Below are positions 40,055 through 50,509 of a stretch of DNA of 64,000 bases, one piece after another. The position numbers and the translations under genes were made by a program. The stretch comes from Mycolicibacter longobardus. GTDB lineage: Bacteria; Actinomycetota; Actinomycetes; Mycobacteriales; Mycobacteriaceae. Location of the stretch: assembly GCF_002102265.1 (NCBI RefSeq), contig NZ_LQPG01000014.1, forward strand, positions 62,001 through 126,000, given 5' to 3'. Under the pieces are notes generated by a model. The model worked only from the letters and a program-made list of their open reading frames with translations. It was not told where the DNA came from and made no database searches. Position 1 is the first letter of the stretch, and the number at the start of each line of letters is the position of its first letter.

Positions 40055-41227
40055 CTACTTCGCGATCGGAGGGATGACGATGACGGTGGCCGTCGTGGCG
40101 ATATCCGGGCCGGTCTGGGGATTCGTGACGTGGCTGATGGCACTGATGGCGCGGGTGGTGGTGGCGCCCGCGGCCTGACGCACCGGGGTGCCCAGGGCGC
40201 GCCCGGCCAGGCTGGACAGGGCCATCTGGCCGGCCAGCACACCCTCGCCGTTCGCGGCCAGGGCCGGTGCGGCCTCGAGCACGCCGGCCTGCAACGCCAC
40301 GGCGGCGGTCTTGGCCGCAGGAACAGCGGCCGCCCAGTTCGCCGGCACCGACAGCCGTCCGACCAGACCGGCTCGGCCGAGCACCCCCGACGCCGCCGCC
40401 GGAACGGTGTGCGAACCGCTGAGCAGGGGGCTGGCCAGCAGCGGCGCCAAGGCGCCCACGATCGGCTTCGGGTTGAGTGTGGTTCCCAGGTTTCCCAGCG
40501 CCATCGCCACAGCCGGGATGCTGATGGCCATCTGATAGGCGCTCCGCAGCGAGTTGGTGAGGTTGAGACCGTAGGGTCCGTTCGCGGTGCTGATGATATT
40601 GGTGAGGGTCTTCAGGATGGCCTGGTAGTCGTCCAGGACAACGCCGGCCGCATCCTGCAGCGCGTTGGTGCCCGCCGCCGACTGACTGACCTGTCCGCCG
40701 GCATTCGTGGTCTCCGGTGCGGCGCTGAAGGGCTCCAACTGGCTGGCCGCCGCCGACGAGCCGGCGTAGGTGTACATCGCGGCCGCGTCCTGCGCCCACA
40801 TCTCGGCGTACTGCGCTTCGGTCGCCGCGATCGCCGGAGCGTTCTGCCCCAGCAGGTTGGTCGCGACCAGCGACGCCAGCAGGGCGCGGTTGGCGGCGAT
40901 CACCGGTGGCGGCACGGTGGCGGCGAAGGCCGCCTCGTAGGCACCGGCCGCAGCGGCGGCCTTGAGCGCGGTCTCCTCGGCGCCCACCGCGGTGGCCTTC
41001 ATCCACGCCGCGTACGGCGCTGCCGCTGCCGCCATCGAGGCCGCCGAGGGGCCCTGCCAGGCCGAGTCCGCCAGTTCGGTGATCACCGCGTCATACGACG
41101 TCGCCGTGTAGTGCAATTCCGTCGCCATCGCCGCCCAGTTCGCGGCGGCGGCCAACAACGGCGCCGCGCCGGGACCCGAATACATCCGCGCGGAGTTGAC
41201 TTCCGGCGGTAGTGCCCCGAAATCCAT
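40055..41227 (-). CDS. PPE family protein, SVP subgroup
   Basis: A 390-aa PPE protein. The N-terminus [20 protein letters not shown] is classical; [11 protein letters not shown] and [17 protein letters not shown] complete the PPE domain, and [14 protein letters not shown] near residue 290 is the SVP motif. AAGG-rich GAGVL and [11 protein letters not shown] follow. The ATG at 41227 follows AAGGGGG. A perfect 17-bp hairpin lies 31 bases upstream in the presumed leader. It pairs with the next PPE gene in one transcript. ESX-5 substrates are usually of this class; partner PE not found here. Confidence 0.92.
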   Translation of the reverse strand: MDFGALPPEVNSARMYSGPGAAPLLAAAANWAAMATELHYTATSYDAVITELADSAWQGPSAASMAAAAAPYAAWMKATAVGAEETALKAAAAAGAYEAAFAATVPPPVIAANRALLASLVATNLLGQNAPAIAATEAQYAEMWAQDAAAMYTYAGSSAAASQLEPFSAAPETTNAGGQVSQSAAGTNALQDAAGVVLDDYQAILKTLTNIISTANGPYGLNLTNSLRSAYQMAISIPAVAMALGNLGTTLNPKPIVGALAPLLASPLLSGSHTVPAAASGVLGRAGLVGRLSVPANWAAAVPAAKTAAVALQAGVLEAAPALAANGEGVLAGQMALSSLAGRALGTPVRQAAGATTTRAISAISHVTNPQTGPDIATTATVIVIPPIAK

Positions 41228-41257
41228 GAGTACCCCCTTCGGGCCGTGTCATGAACC

Positions 41258-41303
41258 GACCCACCCGGCTTACCTGGGAACTCGCTGGTAAGCCGGGTGG
41301 GTC
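41258..41303. repeat. perfect 17-bp inverted repeat with 12-base loop upstream of PPE genes
   Basis: GACCCACCCGGCTTACC at 41258-41274 and its exact complement GGTAAGCCGGGTGGGTC at 41287-41303. It lies between ileS (ending 41595, reading towards it) and the PPE start at 41227. Could be the terminator of ileS, lacking a U run as many mycobacterial ones do, or a regulatory hairpin in the PPE leader. Its perfect symmetry is exceptional in this window. Confidence 0.9.
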
Positions 41304-41594
41304 AGCACCAGCCGCGCACTGCGGCTCGTATGAACTGGAGGTTAATCGGCGGCCAACAGCTGTCGACTCGGCGGCCTCGGCGGCACAGGCGTTGCGCCGA
41401 CGCCTCGGCCGTCGCGGACACGGCCGCGTGACTGCCGCCGGTTAGTTTTCACCACCGCAAACTGGGGAAATGCCGCGATGCGGCGGCTGCCGCCGGAGGG
41501 TGCGGGCGCTGTCCGCCGGCCATCGCGGTCATAAGAATCTGGCCGCGAGAAAGTCGGCCCAGCCCAGGGCTTCGGTTATCCGGCGGGTGACCGG
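41304..41594. other. intergenic stretch between ileS and the PPE hairpin
   Basis: No gene seen. One small hairpin, GCCGC-GAT-GCGGC, lies at 41472-41484; the rest shows no clear motif. The promoter of the PPE operon should lie here, before the hairpin. Confidence 0.5.
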
Positions 41595-44500
41595 TCAGAC
41601 CTTGGCGATCGACACCCGCACACCGTCCCCGATTTCCACCGGATCGGCCGGGTCGCCGAATTCGAAACTGGTCGCCAGGATTTCTCCGGCGATCAGCCCG
41701 GCATGGGCCTGTGCCCAGTCCCGCCGTCCTGCCGGCACCGCCATCACCACGCTGATCCGGTCTGATATCTCCAGGCCGGTGTTCTTGCGCAGCTCCTGCA
41801 GCTCCCGGATCCGGTCCTTGGCCCAGCCCTCGGCCTCCAGCTCAGGGGTCACGGCGCTGTCGAGCACCACCAGGCCGGCGCCCTCGGGCAGCGCCACGGT
41901 GTACTCCGGGTCGGCGGCCACCAGCTTGGAGGTGTATTCGCCCTCGAGCAACACCACCGGCCCGGCGCTCAGGGTGCCGTCCGGGTTGACGACGCCGTCG
42001 CCCGCTTTGACCGCCTTGATCGCGGTCTGTACGTCCTTGCCCAGCCGGGGGCCGGCCACCTTGGCGTTGACCGCCAGGTCGAACCGCCCGTAGCCGGCGA
42101 TGTCGTCGGTCAGCTCGACGGCCTTGACGTTGAGCTCGTCGGCGATCAGGTAGGTAAAGGGTGCCAGCCGCTGCGGTTCGTCGACGGCGACGGTGAGTTT
42201 GGGCAGCGGCAACCGGACCCGCAGCTGGTGCGCCTTGCGCACCGACGACGCCGCCGAACAGACCTCGCGGACCTGATCCATCGCCGCCACCAGTTCGGTA
42301 TCGGCGGGCAGATCGGCGGTCTCGGGCCAGTCGGTCAGGTGCACCGAGCGTTCCCCGGTGACCCCGCGCCAGATCACCTCGGTGGTCAGCGGCAGCAGTG
42401 GCGCGGCCAGTCGCGCGGTGACCTCCAGCACGGTGTGCAGGGTGTCGATCGCGTCGGCGTCCTCGTCCCAGAACCGCTGCCGGGACCGGCGCACGTACCA
42501 GTTGGTCAGCGCCTCGGTGAACTGTCGCAATTGCTCGCAGGCACCGGAGATGTCACACACGTCCAGCGCCGCGGTCAGGTCGTCGCGCAGCGACGCCAGC
42601 TTGGCCAGGATGTAGCGGTCCAGTACGTGCTGCGAATCGGTGCGCCAGACACCGGGTTTCGGGGCGTACAGCGTCAGGAAGGTGTAGGCGTTCGTCAGCG
42701 GCAGCATCACCTGGCGTACGCCCTCGCGGATGCCCGCCTCGGTGACGATCAGGTTTCCGCCGCGCAGGATCGGCGAGGCCATCAGGAACCAGCGCATGGC
42801 GTCGGAGCCGTCGCGGTCGAACACTTCGCTGACGTCCGGGTAGTTGCGCAGCGACTTGCTCATCTTCTGCCCGTCGCTGCCCAGCACGATGCCATGCGCC
42901 ACACAGGTTTTGAATGCCGGACGGTCGAACAGCGCAGTCGCCAGCACATGCATCATGTAGAACCAGCCGCGGGTCTGGCCGATGTATTCGACGATGAAAT
43001 CGCCCGGGTAATGGGCAGCCTGCCCCCCGCCGCCGTCGAACCACTCGGCGTTCTCGAAGGGGTAATGCACCTGGGCATAGGGCATCGAGCCCGAGTCGAA
43101 CCACACGTCCAGCACGTCGGGGATGCGCCGCATCGTCGAACGACCGGTCGGGTCGTCGGGATTGGGGCGGGTCAGCTCGTCGATGTAGGGGCGGTGCAGG
43201 TTGTCCGGCCGCACCCCGAAGTCGCGTTCCAGCTCATCCAGGCTGCCGTACACATCGACCCGCGGGTAGGCCGGGTCGTCCGACTTCCACACCGGAATCG
43301 GGGTGCCCCAGTAGCGGTTTCGCGAGATCGACCAGTCCCGGGCGCCGCGCAGCCAGTTTCCGAAGATCCCGTCCTTGATGTGCTCGGGATACCAGGTGAT
43401 CTGCTCGTTGAGTTCGACCATCCGGTCCCGGAATTCGGTGACGCGGACGAACCACGACGACACCGCCTTGTAGATCAGCGGGTTGCGGCAGCGCCAGCAG
43501 TGCGGGTACGGGTGCTCGTAGGTTTCGTGGCGCACCAGCACCGCACCGTTGGCCGCGGCCGGACCGGTGCCGTTCTTGAGGTCGGCGATGATCGCCTTGT
43601 TGGCGTCGAAGACGTGCTGACCGGCATAGTCCGGGACGGTCGCGTCGAAGCGCCCCTTGGCGTCCACCGGAGTGACCGGGGTGATGCCGGCCGGGTCGGT
43701 GGTGTTCTTGTCGTCCTCGCCGTAGGCGGGTGCCAGGTGCACGATGCCCGTGCCGTCGTCGGTGGAGACGAAGTCGGCGGCGAGCACTCGGAAGGCGCCC
43801 GGTGAGTCCATGAAGTACGGGAAGGGCGGCAGATAACCCAAGCCGAGCAGCTCCGAGCCGCGGTAGCTGCCCAGCACCTGTGGTTCGTCGCCCTCGCTCA
43901 GGCCGAGCTCGCGAGCGTAGGCGCCCAGCCGCGCCTCGGCCAGCAGGTAGCGCCGCTCCCCCGCCGCAACCTGCACGTAGGTCACCTCGGGGTTGACCGC
44001 GACCGCCTGGTTGGACGGCAACGTCCACGGCGTGGTGGTCCACACCAGTAGGTGAGCACCGGCCAGCGAGCCGTCCGGACCGGCGTCGGCGATCCGGAAT
44101 CCGACGGTCAGCGCCGGGTCCTGCCGGCTCTGGTAGACGTCGTCGTCCATGCGCAGCTCGTGGTTGGACAGGGGCGTTTCGTCGCGCCAGCAGTACGGCA
44201 GCACCCGGTAGCCCTCGTAGGCCAGGCCCTTGTCCCACAGTTGCTTGAACGCCCACAGCACCGATTCCATGAACGGCAGGTCGAGGGTCTTGTAGTCGTT
44301 GTCGAAATCCACCCAGCGCGCCTGCCGGGTGACATAGGCCTGCCATTCGGATGTGTAGCGCAGCACCGAATCCCGGCAGGCCTCGTTGAAGGCGGCAATG
44401 CCCATCGCGTCGATCTGCGACTTGTCGGTGATACCGAGCTGGCGTTCCACCTCCAGTTCGGCGGGCAGCCCGTGGGTGTCCCAGCCGAACCGGCGTTCCA

Positions 44501-44750
44501 CCTTGTATCCGCGCATGGTGCGGTAGCGCGGCACGATGTCCTTGACGTAGCCGGTCAGCAGATGACCGTAGTGGGGCAGCCCGTTGGCGAACGGCGGCCC
44601 GTCGTAGAACACGTACTCTGGCGAGCCGTCGCGGCGGGCGATGCTGGCCCGGAAAGTGTCGTCGGCGGCCCAGTAGTCGAGGACCTCGGCTTCGGCCGCC
44701 GGGAAGTCGGGGGCGCCGGCGGCCGGCTTCGGATAGCTGCGTTCGCTCAC
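41595..44750 (-). CDS. ileS: isoleucyl-tRNA synthetase IleS
   Basis: Charges tRNA-Ile. A 1051-aa class I synthetase with the HIGH-type motif [12 protein letters not shown] (about 51-62), an editing domain, a [11 protein letters not shown] cysteine pair, and the KMSKS loop at [13 protein letters not shown]. The GTG start at 44750 is preceded by a T-box leader that couples expression to tRNA-Ile charging. Long form with a C-terminal domain, typical of actinobacterial and eukaryote-like IleS (ileS2-like length). Confidence 0.97.
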   Translation of the reverse strand: MSERSYPKPAAGAPDFPAAEAEVLDYWAADDTFRASIARRDGSPEYVFYDGPPFANGLPHYGHLLTGYVKDIVPRYRTMRGYKVERRFGWDTHGLPAELEVERQLGITDKSQIDAMGIAAFNEACRDSVLRYTSEWQAYVTRQARWVDFDNDYKTLDLPFMESVLWAFKQLWDKGLAYEGYRVLPYCWRDETPLSNHELRMDDDVYQSRQDPALTVGFRIADAGPDGSLAGAHLLVWTTTPWTLPSNQAVAVNPEVTYVQVAAGERRYLLAEARLGAYARELGLSEGDEPQVLGSYRGSELLGLGYLPPFPYFMDSPGAFRVLAADFVSTDDGTGIVHLAPAYGEDDKNTTDPAGITPVTPVDAKGRFDATVPDYAGQHVFDANKAIIADLKNGTGPAAANGAVLVRHETYEHPYPHCWRCRNPLIYKAVSSWFVRVTEFRDRMVELNEQITWYPEHIKDGIFGNWLRGARDWSISRNRYWGTPIPVWKSDDPAYPRVDVYGSLDELERDFGVRPDNLHRPYIDELTRPNPDDPTGRSTMRRIPDVLDVWFDSGSMPYAQVHYPFENAEWFDGGGGQAAHYPGDFIVEYIGQTRGWFYMMHVLATALFDRPAFKTCVAHGIVLGSDGQKMSKSLRNYPDVSEVFDRDGSDAMRWFLMASPILRGGNLIVTEAGIREGVRQVMLPLTNAYTFLTLYAPKPGVWRTDSQHVLDRYILAKLASLRDDLTAALDVCDISGACEQLRQFTEALTNWYVRRSRQRFWDEDADAIDTLHTVLEVTARLAAPLLPLTTEVIWRGVTGERSVHLTDWPETADLPADTELVAAMDQVREVCSAASSVRKAHQLRVRLPLPKLTVAVDEPQRLAPFTYLIADELNVKAVELTDDIAGYGRFDLAVNAKVAGPRLGKDVQTAIKAVKAGDGVVNPDGTLSAGPVVLLEGEYTSKLVAADPEYTVALPEGAGLVVLDSAVTPELEAEGWAKDRIRELQELRKNTGLEISDRISVVMAVPAGRRDWAQAHAGLIAGEILATSFEFGDPADPVEIGDGVRVSIAKV

Positions 44751-44764
44751 GTGTGTCGTCTCCC

Positions 44765-44985
44765 AAGGACCCAGCCCGGGGACGACGCCGCGCGGTTGCG
44801 CGAGCGCCGCGGTACCACCCCGCTTGCCGCACCCGCCGTGGGGCGCGACCGCTCGATGTAGGGCTGTGACGGGCCGTCCCGTTCGGGTCTACTGAGCCGG
44901 TCCGTTGCGCGGGCCGGGCTGTTCTTCCGAAGGCTCCCCGGTGATGGCCGGATCGATGCCGTTGGCCGAAATTCTAAAGCCTCCA
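44765..44985 (-). ncRNA. T-box leader (riboswitch) of ileS
   Basis: Minus-strand leader of ileS. The conserved T-box sequence GGTGGTACCGCGG is at 44819-44807, and the specifier codon ATC (Ile) at 44945-44943 sits in CCGGCCATCACCGGGGAGCC, a very short stem I as in actinobacterial ileS leaders. Such leaders act on translation by exposing or masking the ribosome site when uncharged tRNA-Ile binds. The exact ends are approximate. Confidence 0.92.
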
Positions 44986-45027
44986 ACGACCGCGCACACC
45001 GGCAGGGCCGTCAACGCTCAGGGACGC

Positions 45028-45531
45028 TCAGGCCGTGGCTTTTGCGCACATCCAGCCGTCGGGCATCCGGCCGGTGGCGAGGAACTCGGCCAGCTCTGCG
45101 GCTTTCTCCGGCGCCAGGCCGGTGTCGGCAACCGGGTAGATCACCGGCTCCTCCACCTGGTTGTGGTCGGCCAGCAGGGCCAGCAGTCGTCGGCAGACGC
45201 CGCGCAGGGTGTCGTGGTCGGCCCCCGCGCCGGCCAGGTCGTCGAGTGCGCTCATGGTGCGCCAGATCTCGCCGTGGCCCAGGATCATCCCGAACACCGC
45301 CATCATCTGGGCGCCCTGGCTGATCGGCGGAAACAGCAGTTGCTCCTCCAGGTAGATGTGGCGCCGCAGCACGGCCAGGGTCGTCCGGAGGGCATCGGCG
45401 TCAACGCTGCCGCCGTCCAGCTTCTCCAGGAAGGCCCCGATCCCGGCCGCGACCTGCCGATGTTCGCGTTCGAGCGCCCTCGACAGCGAACCCTCCGAGG
45501 TGGGCGCTACGGTGCGATCTGCGATGCTCAT
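45028..45531 (-). CDS. hemerythrin HHE domain protein
   Basis: A 167-aa four-helix hemerythrin-like protein binding a non-haem di-iron centre. The ligands are visible as EHRQVAAG, RRHIYLEEQLLFP, ILGHGEIWRTM and LLADHNQVEEPVIYP. Such proteins sense or bind oxygen, NO or peroxide; the role here is unknown. The ATG at 45531 follows GAAGGAG. An inverted repeat 64 bases upstream (45596-45610) is a candidate operator. It lies upstream of the ileS leader, which probably has its own promoter. Confidence 0.88.
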   Translation of the reverse strand: MSIADRTVAPTSEGSLSRALEREHRQVAAGIGAFLEKLDGGSVDADALRTTLAVLRRHIYLEEQLLFPPISQGAQMMAVFGMILGHGEIWRTMSALDDLAGAGADHDTLRGVCRRLLALLADHNQVEEPVIYPVADTGLAPEKAAELAEFLATGRMPDGWMCAKATA

Positions 45532-45595
45532 CCGGCCGACTCCTTCACCCCCTGCGGGCACCGGCTGACGCCGGCCAGGAGCCCGCACATTTTTT

Positions 45596-45610
45596 ACAAG
45601 TAAGACTTGT
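45596..45610. promoter_or_regulatory. candidate operator upstream of the hemerythrin gene
   Basis: ACAAGT-AAG-ACTTGT, a perfect 6-bp inverted repeat, in an AT-rich run (TTTTTACAAG to TTTAAAGTTAA, 45591-45620). Symmetry and base composition resemble MarR-type sites. Lies between the end of the MmpL gene and the hemerythrin gene. Confidence 0.5.
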
Positions 45611-45649
45611 TTAAAGTTAACCCATGGGTGGCGGGCTGACCAGAGCGGG

Positions 45650-48600
45650 TCAGCGCTCGGTCTCTTCCTCCGGCGGCTGGATCGCGGCGAGCACCTCGGT
45701 GGGCCGGTCGTCCACCGGCTTCGCGGGTCGCGTGGACAACTCGGGGAACGCCGTGGCGACCATATCCTCGAAGGTTCGGTCATGCTCGCGACCCGATCCT
45801 GTTGGCGCGGAAACGATCTCATCGGCGGCTTTGGCGGCTTTGGCGGCTTTGGCGTCCGCGGTGACCGATGCGGCGACCCGCGGCGCACGCGCCGGGTGCT
45901 CCCGCACATTCAGCGGCCACCAGAACCATCGGCCCAGCAGCGCCGCCATCGACGGCATCATGAACGAGCGCACCACCAGGGTGTCGAACAGCAGGCCGAG
46001 CCCGATCGTGGTGCCGACCTGGCCTACCACTCGCAGATCGCTGACCAGCATGGACGCCATGGTGAAGGCGAACACCAGCCCGGCTGCGGTGACGACCTTG
46101 CCGGTGCCGCCCATGGTCCGGATGATGCCGGTCTTCAGCCCGGCGCCCATCTCCTCCTTGAACCGGGCGACCAGCAGCAGGTTGTAGTCACAGCCCACCG
46201 CCAGCAGGATGATCACCGACATCACCAGAACCAGCCAGTGCAGGTGGATGCCGAAGATGTACTGCCACAACAGCACCGAGAGGCCGAACGACGCCCCCAG
46301 CGATGCCAGCACCGTTCCGACGATCACCACCGAGGCGATGAAGCTGCGGGTGATCAGCAACATGATAATGAAAATGATTGCCAGCGAAGTGATTCCAGCA
46401 ATCAGCAGGTCGTAGTTCGCGGTTCCCTGCAGGTCGTTGAACAGCGCGGCGGTGCCGGCCACGTAGACCTTGGCACCGGACAGCGGTGTGCCCTTGAGGG
46501 ATTCGGCCGCGGCCTTCTTGATCAGGTTCACCCGGGCCATACCCTCCGGAGTCGCCGGGTAGCCGTCGTGGGTGACGAAGAAGCGCGCCGCCTGCCCGTC
46601 CGGTGACAGGAACAGTTGGACCACGCGTTTGAAGTCCGGGTTGTCGAAGGCCTCCCGGGGCAGGTAGAACGAGTCGTCGCTCTTCGCCGCGTCGAAGTCC
46701 TGACCCATGGCGGCCGAGTCCCCGCCGACCTCCTCGACCTGCGCCATCATCCCGGACATGGTGCTGTGCAGCGTCAGCATCATGGTCTGCATGCTGCGCA
46801 TGGCGGCAATCTGCGCCGGCATCATCTCCAGCAGCTGCGGCGTCACCACGTCGATGTTGTTCATGTCGGGCGCCAGCTCGTTGAGCTTCTCGGTGAGCAG
46901 GGTGGTGCTGTCCATCGACGCATACGCGGCCCGCAGCGACAGACAGGTGGTGTCGCCGCGGCAGTCCTGCCCATCGACGGATTCACGCACCGCTTTGGAG
47001 TTCTCGTTCAGATCGGCCATGTGGCCGCGCACCTGCTTAGCCAGTTCCATGGCCTCGTCCGAGACACCCGCCGCGTGGTGGGTGTTGGCGGCCATCTGCT
47101 GCATCAACCCGTACATGCGCTGCAGCGAGGTGATGGTGCCCTCGAGATCGTCGGCCTGCTTGCGCATGTCGGCCACCCGGGCTTTGACGAAGTCCAGGTT
47201 CTGCATCTGCCCGGCGTTCTGCATGCTGAGCAGGAACGGGATCGAGGTGTGCCCGAGCGGGGTGCCCTCGGGCCGGGTGACACCCTGCACCATGGCGACG
47301 CCCTCGACCGCGAAGATGCTCTTGGCCAGCTTGTTGAGCACCAGGAAGTCCGCGGAGTTGCGCATGTCGTGATCGGATTCGATCAGCACCACTTCGGGCA
47401 GCAACCGCGATTCCGGGAAGTGCCGCGCCGCGGCCGCCCAGCCGAGATTGGCCGGGGTGTCCTGCGGGATGAACGACGGGTCCTTGTAGCTCACCTTGTA
47501 GCCGGGCAGAGCGAGCAGGCCGATGAGCGCGACCGCGCAGGCGGCCACGAAGATCGGCCCGGGCCAGCGCACGATCGCCGTGCCCACCCTGCGCCAGCCG
47601 CGGTCGGACATCTTGCGGCGGGGTTCGAGCATGCCGTGGCGCGTGGCGACGGCCAGGACCGCCGGGACCAGCGTCAGCGCGATGGCGACGGCGACGAGCA
47701 TGCCGACCGCGCACGGGGCGCCCATGGTCTGGAACACCGGCAATCGGGTGAAACTCAAGCAGTAGGTGGCGCCGGCGATGGTCAGACCCGATGCCAGCAC
47801 CACGTGGGCGACCCCGCGGTAGGTGGTGAAGTAGGCCGTCTCCGGGTCCTCGCCGGCGTGCCGGGCCTCGTGGTACCGGCCGATGAAGAAGATGCCGTAG
47901 TCGGTGCCGGCGGCGATCGCCAACGTCACCAGGATGTTGATCGCGAACGTGGACAGCCCGATCAGCTCACTGTGCCCCAGGAACGCGACGATTCCGCGCG
48001 CGGCGGCCAGCTCGATACCGACCACGGCCAACAGCAGCGCGACGGTGCCGATCGAGCGATAGAGCAGCAACAGCATCAGCGAGATCACCGAGACGGTGGC
48101 CACCAGGATCTTGAGCACCGCCCGGTCGCCGCTGGTGTTCATGTCGGTGACCATCGGCGCCGGGCCGGTGACGTAGGCCCGCACCCCCGGCGGCGCGGGT
48201 GTGCGCTCGACGACGTCGCGCACCGCCTCGACGGAATCGTTGGCCAGCGCCTCGCCCTGGTTTCCGGCGAGGTTCAGCTGAACCAGTGCCGCCTTGCCGT
48301 CAGAACTCTGGGCGCCGCCCGCGGTGAGCGGGTCGCCCCAGAAGTCCTGGATGTGCTGGACGTGCTTGGTGTCGGCGTTGAGCTGGGCGATCAGCTCGTT
48401 GTAGTAGTGGTGGGCGGCGTCGCCGAGGGGTTCATCGCCTTCGATGACGATCATCGCCGCGCTGTCGGTGTTGGATTCCTGGAAGACGTGCCCCAGCCGC
48501 GCCATCGCCTGAATCGACGGTGCGTCCTTGGCGCTCAACGACACCGGGTGTTCCTTGGCGACCTGCTCCAGCGGTGGGACCGCGATGCTGACCAACGCCG

Positions 48601-48697
48601 TGAGCGCCACCCAGCCGAGAATGATCGGCCAGGCGAACCGGCGGACCAGGGCTGCCGCGGACGGCCGGCTACGGCTCAGGTGGTGCGTATTCGTCAC
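45650..48697 (-). CDS. MmpL-family RND transporter
   Basis: A 1015-aa inner-membrane exporter of lipids or siderophores with two RND repeats of six helices. Proton-relay motifs are [15 protein letters not shown] and [15 protein letters not shown], one per repeat, as in MmpL4/5-type proteins. A large periplasmic loop with a coiled-coil-like helical hairpin ([19 protein letters not shown]) lies between about 440 and 720. The C-terminal tail is cytoplasmic and carries three tandem KAA repeats. GTG 48697 was chosen over an ATG at 48730; both are possible. No MmpS partner adjoins; it may share the metabolic block upstream at 48.7-57 kb. Confidence 0.92.
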   Translation of the reverse strand: MTNTHHLSRSRPSAAALVRRFAWPIILGWVALTALVSIAVPPLEQVAKEHPVSLSAKDAPSIQAMARLGHVFQESNTDSAAMIVIEGDEPLGDAAHHYYNELIAQLNADTKHVQHIQDFWGDPLTAGGAQSSDGKAALVQLNLAGNQGEALANDSVEAVRDVVERTPAPPGVRAYVTGPAPMVTDMNTSGDRAVLKILVATVSVISLMLLLLYRSIGTVALLLAVVGIELAAARGIVAFLGHSELIGLSTFAINILVTLAIAAGTDYGIFFIGRYHEARHAGEDPETAYFTTYRGVAHVVLASGLTIAGATYCLSFTRLPVFQTMGAPCAVGMLVAVAIALTLVPAVLAVATRHGMLEPRRKMSDRGWRRVGTAIVRWPGPIFVAACAVALIGLLALPGYKVSYKDPSFIPQDTPANLGWAAAARHFPESRLLPEVVLIESDHDMRNSADFLVLNKLAKSIFAVEGVAMVQGVTRPEGTPLGHTSIPFLLSMQNAGQMQNLDFVKARVADMRKQADDLEGTITSLQRMYGLMQQMAANTHHAAGVSDEAMELAKQVRGHMADLNENSKAVRESVDGQDCRGDTTCLSLRAAYASMDSTTLLTEKLNELAPDMNNIDVVTPQLLEMMPAQIAAMRSMQTMMLTLHSTMSGMMAQVEEVGGDSAAMGQDFDAAKSDDSFYLPREAFDNPDFKRVVQLFLSPDGQAARFFVTHDGYPATPEGMARVNLIKKAAAESLKGTPLSGAKVYVAGTAALFNDLQGTANYDLLIAGITSLAIIFIIMLLITRSFIASVVIVGTVLASLGASFGLSVLLWQYIFGIHLHWLVLVMSVIILLAVGCDYNLLLVARFKEEMGAGLKTGIIRTMGGTGKVVTAAGLVFAFTMASMLVSDLRVVGQVGTTIGLGLLFDTLVVRSFMMPSMAALLGRWFWWPLNVREHPARAPRVAASVTADAKAAKAAKAADEIVSAPTGSGREHDRTFEDMVATAFPELSTRPAKPVDDRPTEVLAAIQPPEEETER
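45824..45850 (-). repeat. 3 x 9-bp tandem repeat in the MmpL 3' end
   Basis: Three exact copies of GGCGGCTTT on the plus strand (45824-45832, 45833-45841, 45842-45850), encoding Lys-Ala-Ala units in the MmpL C-terminal tail. Being a multiple of three, copy-number change would keep the frame. Confidence 0.9.
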
Positions 48698-48775
48698 TTT
48701 CCCAAGCCCCTCACCCGATGTTCTGCCCAAACGGTCACTGTAACCCCCCAGTTCGCCGACCGCTGCCTGGAGAAG

Positions 48776-50272
48776 TTACCCGAACGAGTAGTCCGACAGC
48801 GGGAAGTTGTCCTGCTCTTTGACAGCACTGCGCACCGAGGTCGGCCGGAAAAGCGGAGCCTCCCCGGTGTTGTGGTTGAACCAATAGGAATTCGAGGTCG
48901 CGCAGTTGCCGAGGTGGAACACCGAGCTGTCCAGCAGGCCCATCATCCGCTCGTAGAACCGCGTGTTGGCCTCTTCGGTGACCTCGAAGGTATGCGCCTG
49001 GCGCCGCTGCACTTCGCCGAGCAACCGGTTCATGTGCCGCATCTGGTATTCGACGGTGTTGAACCAGGACAGCCCCACCCAGGCGAACGGGCTGGACATG
49101 TTGATGAAGTTCGGGAACGCCGGGGCTGTCATGCCCTGGTAGGCCTGGAAGCGGGTCTCGCGCCACCACTTGCCCAGGTTGCGACCGCCCCGACCGATCA
49201 CCTCGATCGCCGGCAGGTTGCCCTCCCACACGTCGTAACCGGTTGCCAGCACCAGGGTGTCGATCTCGCGCTTGGTGCCGTCGCAGGACACGATGCCGTC
49301 CGGTTCGATCCGCTCGATGCCTTCGGTGTCCAGGTGCACGTGCGGCTTGGTGAACGTCGGGTAGTAGTCATTGGAGATCGACGGGCGCTTGCAGCCGAAG
49401 TCGAAATCGGGGCGCATCTTGCGAGCGAGCTCGCGGTCCCGCACCGAGAACAGCCGATGCATTGCCGATTGGGCCGCCATCGCCTTGTTGACGAACTTGA
49501 AACGCCGGTAGCGCCACATCGTCAGGACCATCATGAAGTCCGTGGTGTTGTCGGTCAGCCACCGCACGATGCGCTGGGTGAACGGCACCCGGGCAAACAT
49601 CCGTTGCACCACCGGCGGGAACACCACGTCGGATTTGGGCGTCACCAGGATCGGCGTGCGCTGATACACCGTCAGCTCGGCGACCTCTTTGGCCAGCTCG
49701 GGGATGACCTGGATCCCGGTGGATCCGGTACCGATGACCCCCGCACGACGCCCCGCCATCGAGTACTCGTGATCCCAGGCGGCGGTGTGGATGATTTTCC
49801 CGGCGAAGGTGTCGATGCCCGGGATGTCCGGAATCTTCGGCTGGCACAGGAAGCCGGTGGCAACGATGAGGAACTGCGCCGTCAGCGTCTCGCCGCCGGC
49901 CAGCGCCACCCGCCACACCTTGGCGTCCTCGTCCCATTGGGCGCCGTCGACGCTGGTGTTGAAGCGCATGAAGCGTTCGACGTCGTATTTGGCGGCGACA
50001 TGCTCGGCATAGGCCTGCACCTCGCTGCCGGGAGCGAACAGCCGAGACCAGTACGGGTTCGGCTCGAACCAGTAGGAATAGGTGGTCGAAGGCTGGTCGA
50101 CGGAAAGACCCGGGTAGTGATTGACCCGCCACGTTCCACCAAGACCGTCCAGGCGGTCAACGATCAGGATGTTTTCGTAGCCCAGCCGGTTGAGTTGGAT
50201 CGCCGCGCCGATTCCACCGAAGCCCGCGCCCACGATGACGGCGTCGTAGTGCAGGCACTTCTGGGTCCCCAT
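48776..50272 (-). CDS. flavin-containing monooxygenase, Baeyer-Villiger type
   Basis: A 498-aa FAD and NADPH-dependent monooxygenase. The FAD motif GAGFGGIG is at about 16-23, the NADPH motif GTGSTG is near 193, and the Baeyer-Villiger fingerprint reads FAGKIIHTAAWDH, the FxGxxxHxxxW type with aspartate in place of the final proline. Such enzymes insert oxygen next to a ketone or oxidise a heteroatom. ATG at 50272. Divergent from the AurF-like gene, with an inverted repeat between them (50320-50338). Substrate unknown. Confidence 0.9.
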   Translation of the reverse strand: MGTQKCLHYDAVIVGAGFGGIGAAIQLNRLGYENILIVDRLDGLGGTWRVNHYPGLSVDQPSTTYSYWFEPNPYWSRLFAPGSEVQAYAEHVAAKYDVERFMRFNTSVDGAQWDEDAKVWRVALAGGETLTAQFLIVATGFLCQPKIPDIPGIDTFAGKIIHTAAWDHEYSMAGRRAGVIGTGSTGIQVIPELAKEVAELTVYQRTPILVTPKSDVVFPPVVQRMFARVPFTQRIVRWLTDNTTDFMMVLTMWRYRRFKFVNKAMAAQSAMHRLFSVRDRELARKMRPDFDFGCKRPSISNDYYPTFTKPHVHLDTEGIERIEPDGIVSCDGTKREIDTLVLATGYDVWEGNLPAIEVIGRGGRNLGKWWRETRFQAYQGMTAPAFPNFINMSSPFAWVGLSWFNTVEYQMRHMNRLLGEVQRRQAHTFEVTEEANTRFYERMMGLLDSSVFHLGNCATSNSYWFNHNTGEAPLFRPTSVRSAVKEQDNFPLSDYSFG

Positions 50273-50319
50273 AAGAAGAACACGCTACCGCAACGCCGCA
50301 ATATATCGCTGTACGTGCA

Positions 50320-50338
50320 GGTCAGCCCAACGCTGACC
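50320..50338. promoter_or_regulatory. inverted repeat between the FMO and AurF-like genes
   Basis: GGTCAGC at 50320-50326 and GCTGACC at 50332-50338, perfect 7-bp arms around CCAAC, in the 237-base divergent intergenic region. Candidate operator for both genes; no regulator gene is nearby, so the controlling protein would be encoded elsewhere. Confidence 0.55.
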
Positions 50339-50509
50339 GTTCGGCCTCCGGCAGGTAAAGTAACGGACGCTGCACGGTCGCAAGATGATGCCAATCACAC
50401 CACAGCGGCGTGGCGAGCCTTAGTATTTTGCCAATGTTGGCGCTAGGCTTCGCCCGGTCGCACATTTCTTGAAGCGCACGGTCGAAGGGATGCGGGAAGG
50501 ATGCTCGGT

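Noticed and set aside
41258..41303. Possible insertion-sequence ends or attachment site
   Set aside because: No transposase, integrase or target duplication is seen, so it was kept only as a hairpin.
41472..41484. GCCGC-GAT-GCGGC hairpin between ileS and the PPE genes
   Set aside because: Short GC-rich palindromes are common by chance in this genome; no supporting context.
46616..50446. A 3.8-kb open frame on the plus strand opposite MmpL and the monooxygenase
   Set aside because: Shadow of GC-rich codon use. Its product is low-complexity with many H, R and Q and no domain, while both antisense genes are well-supported families.
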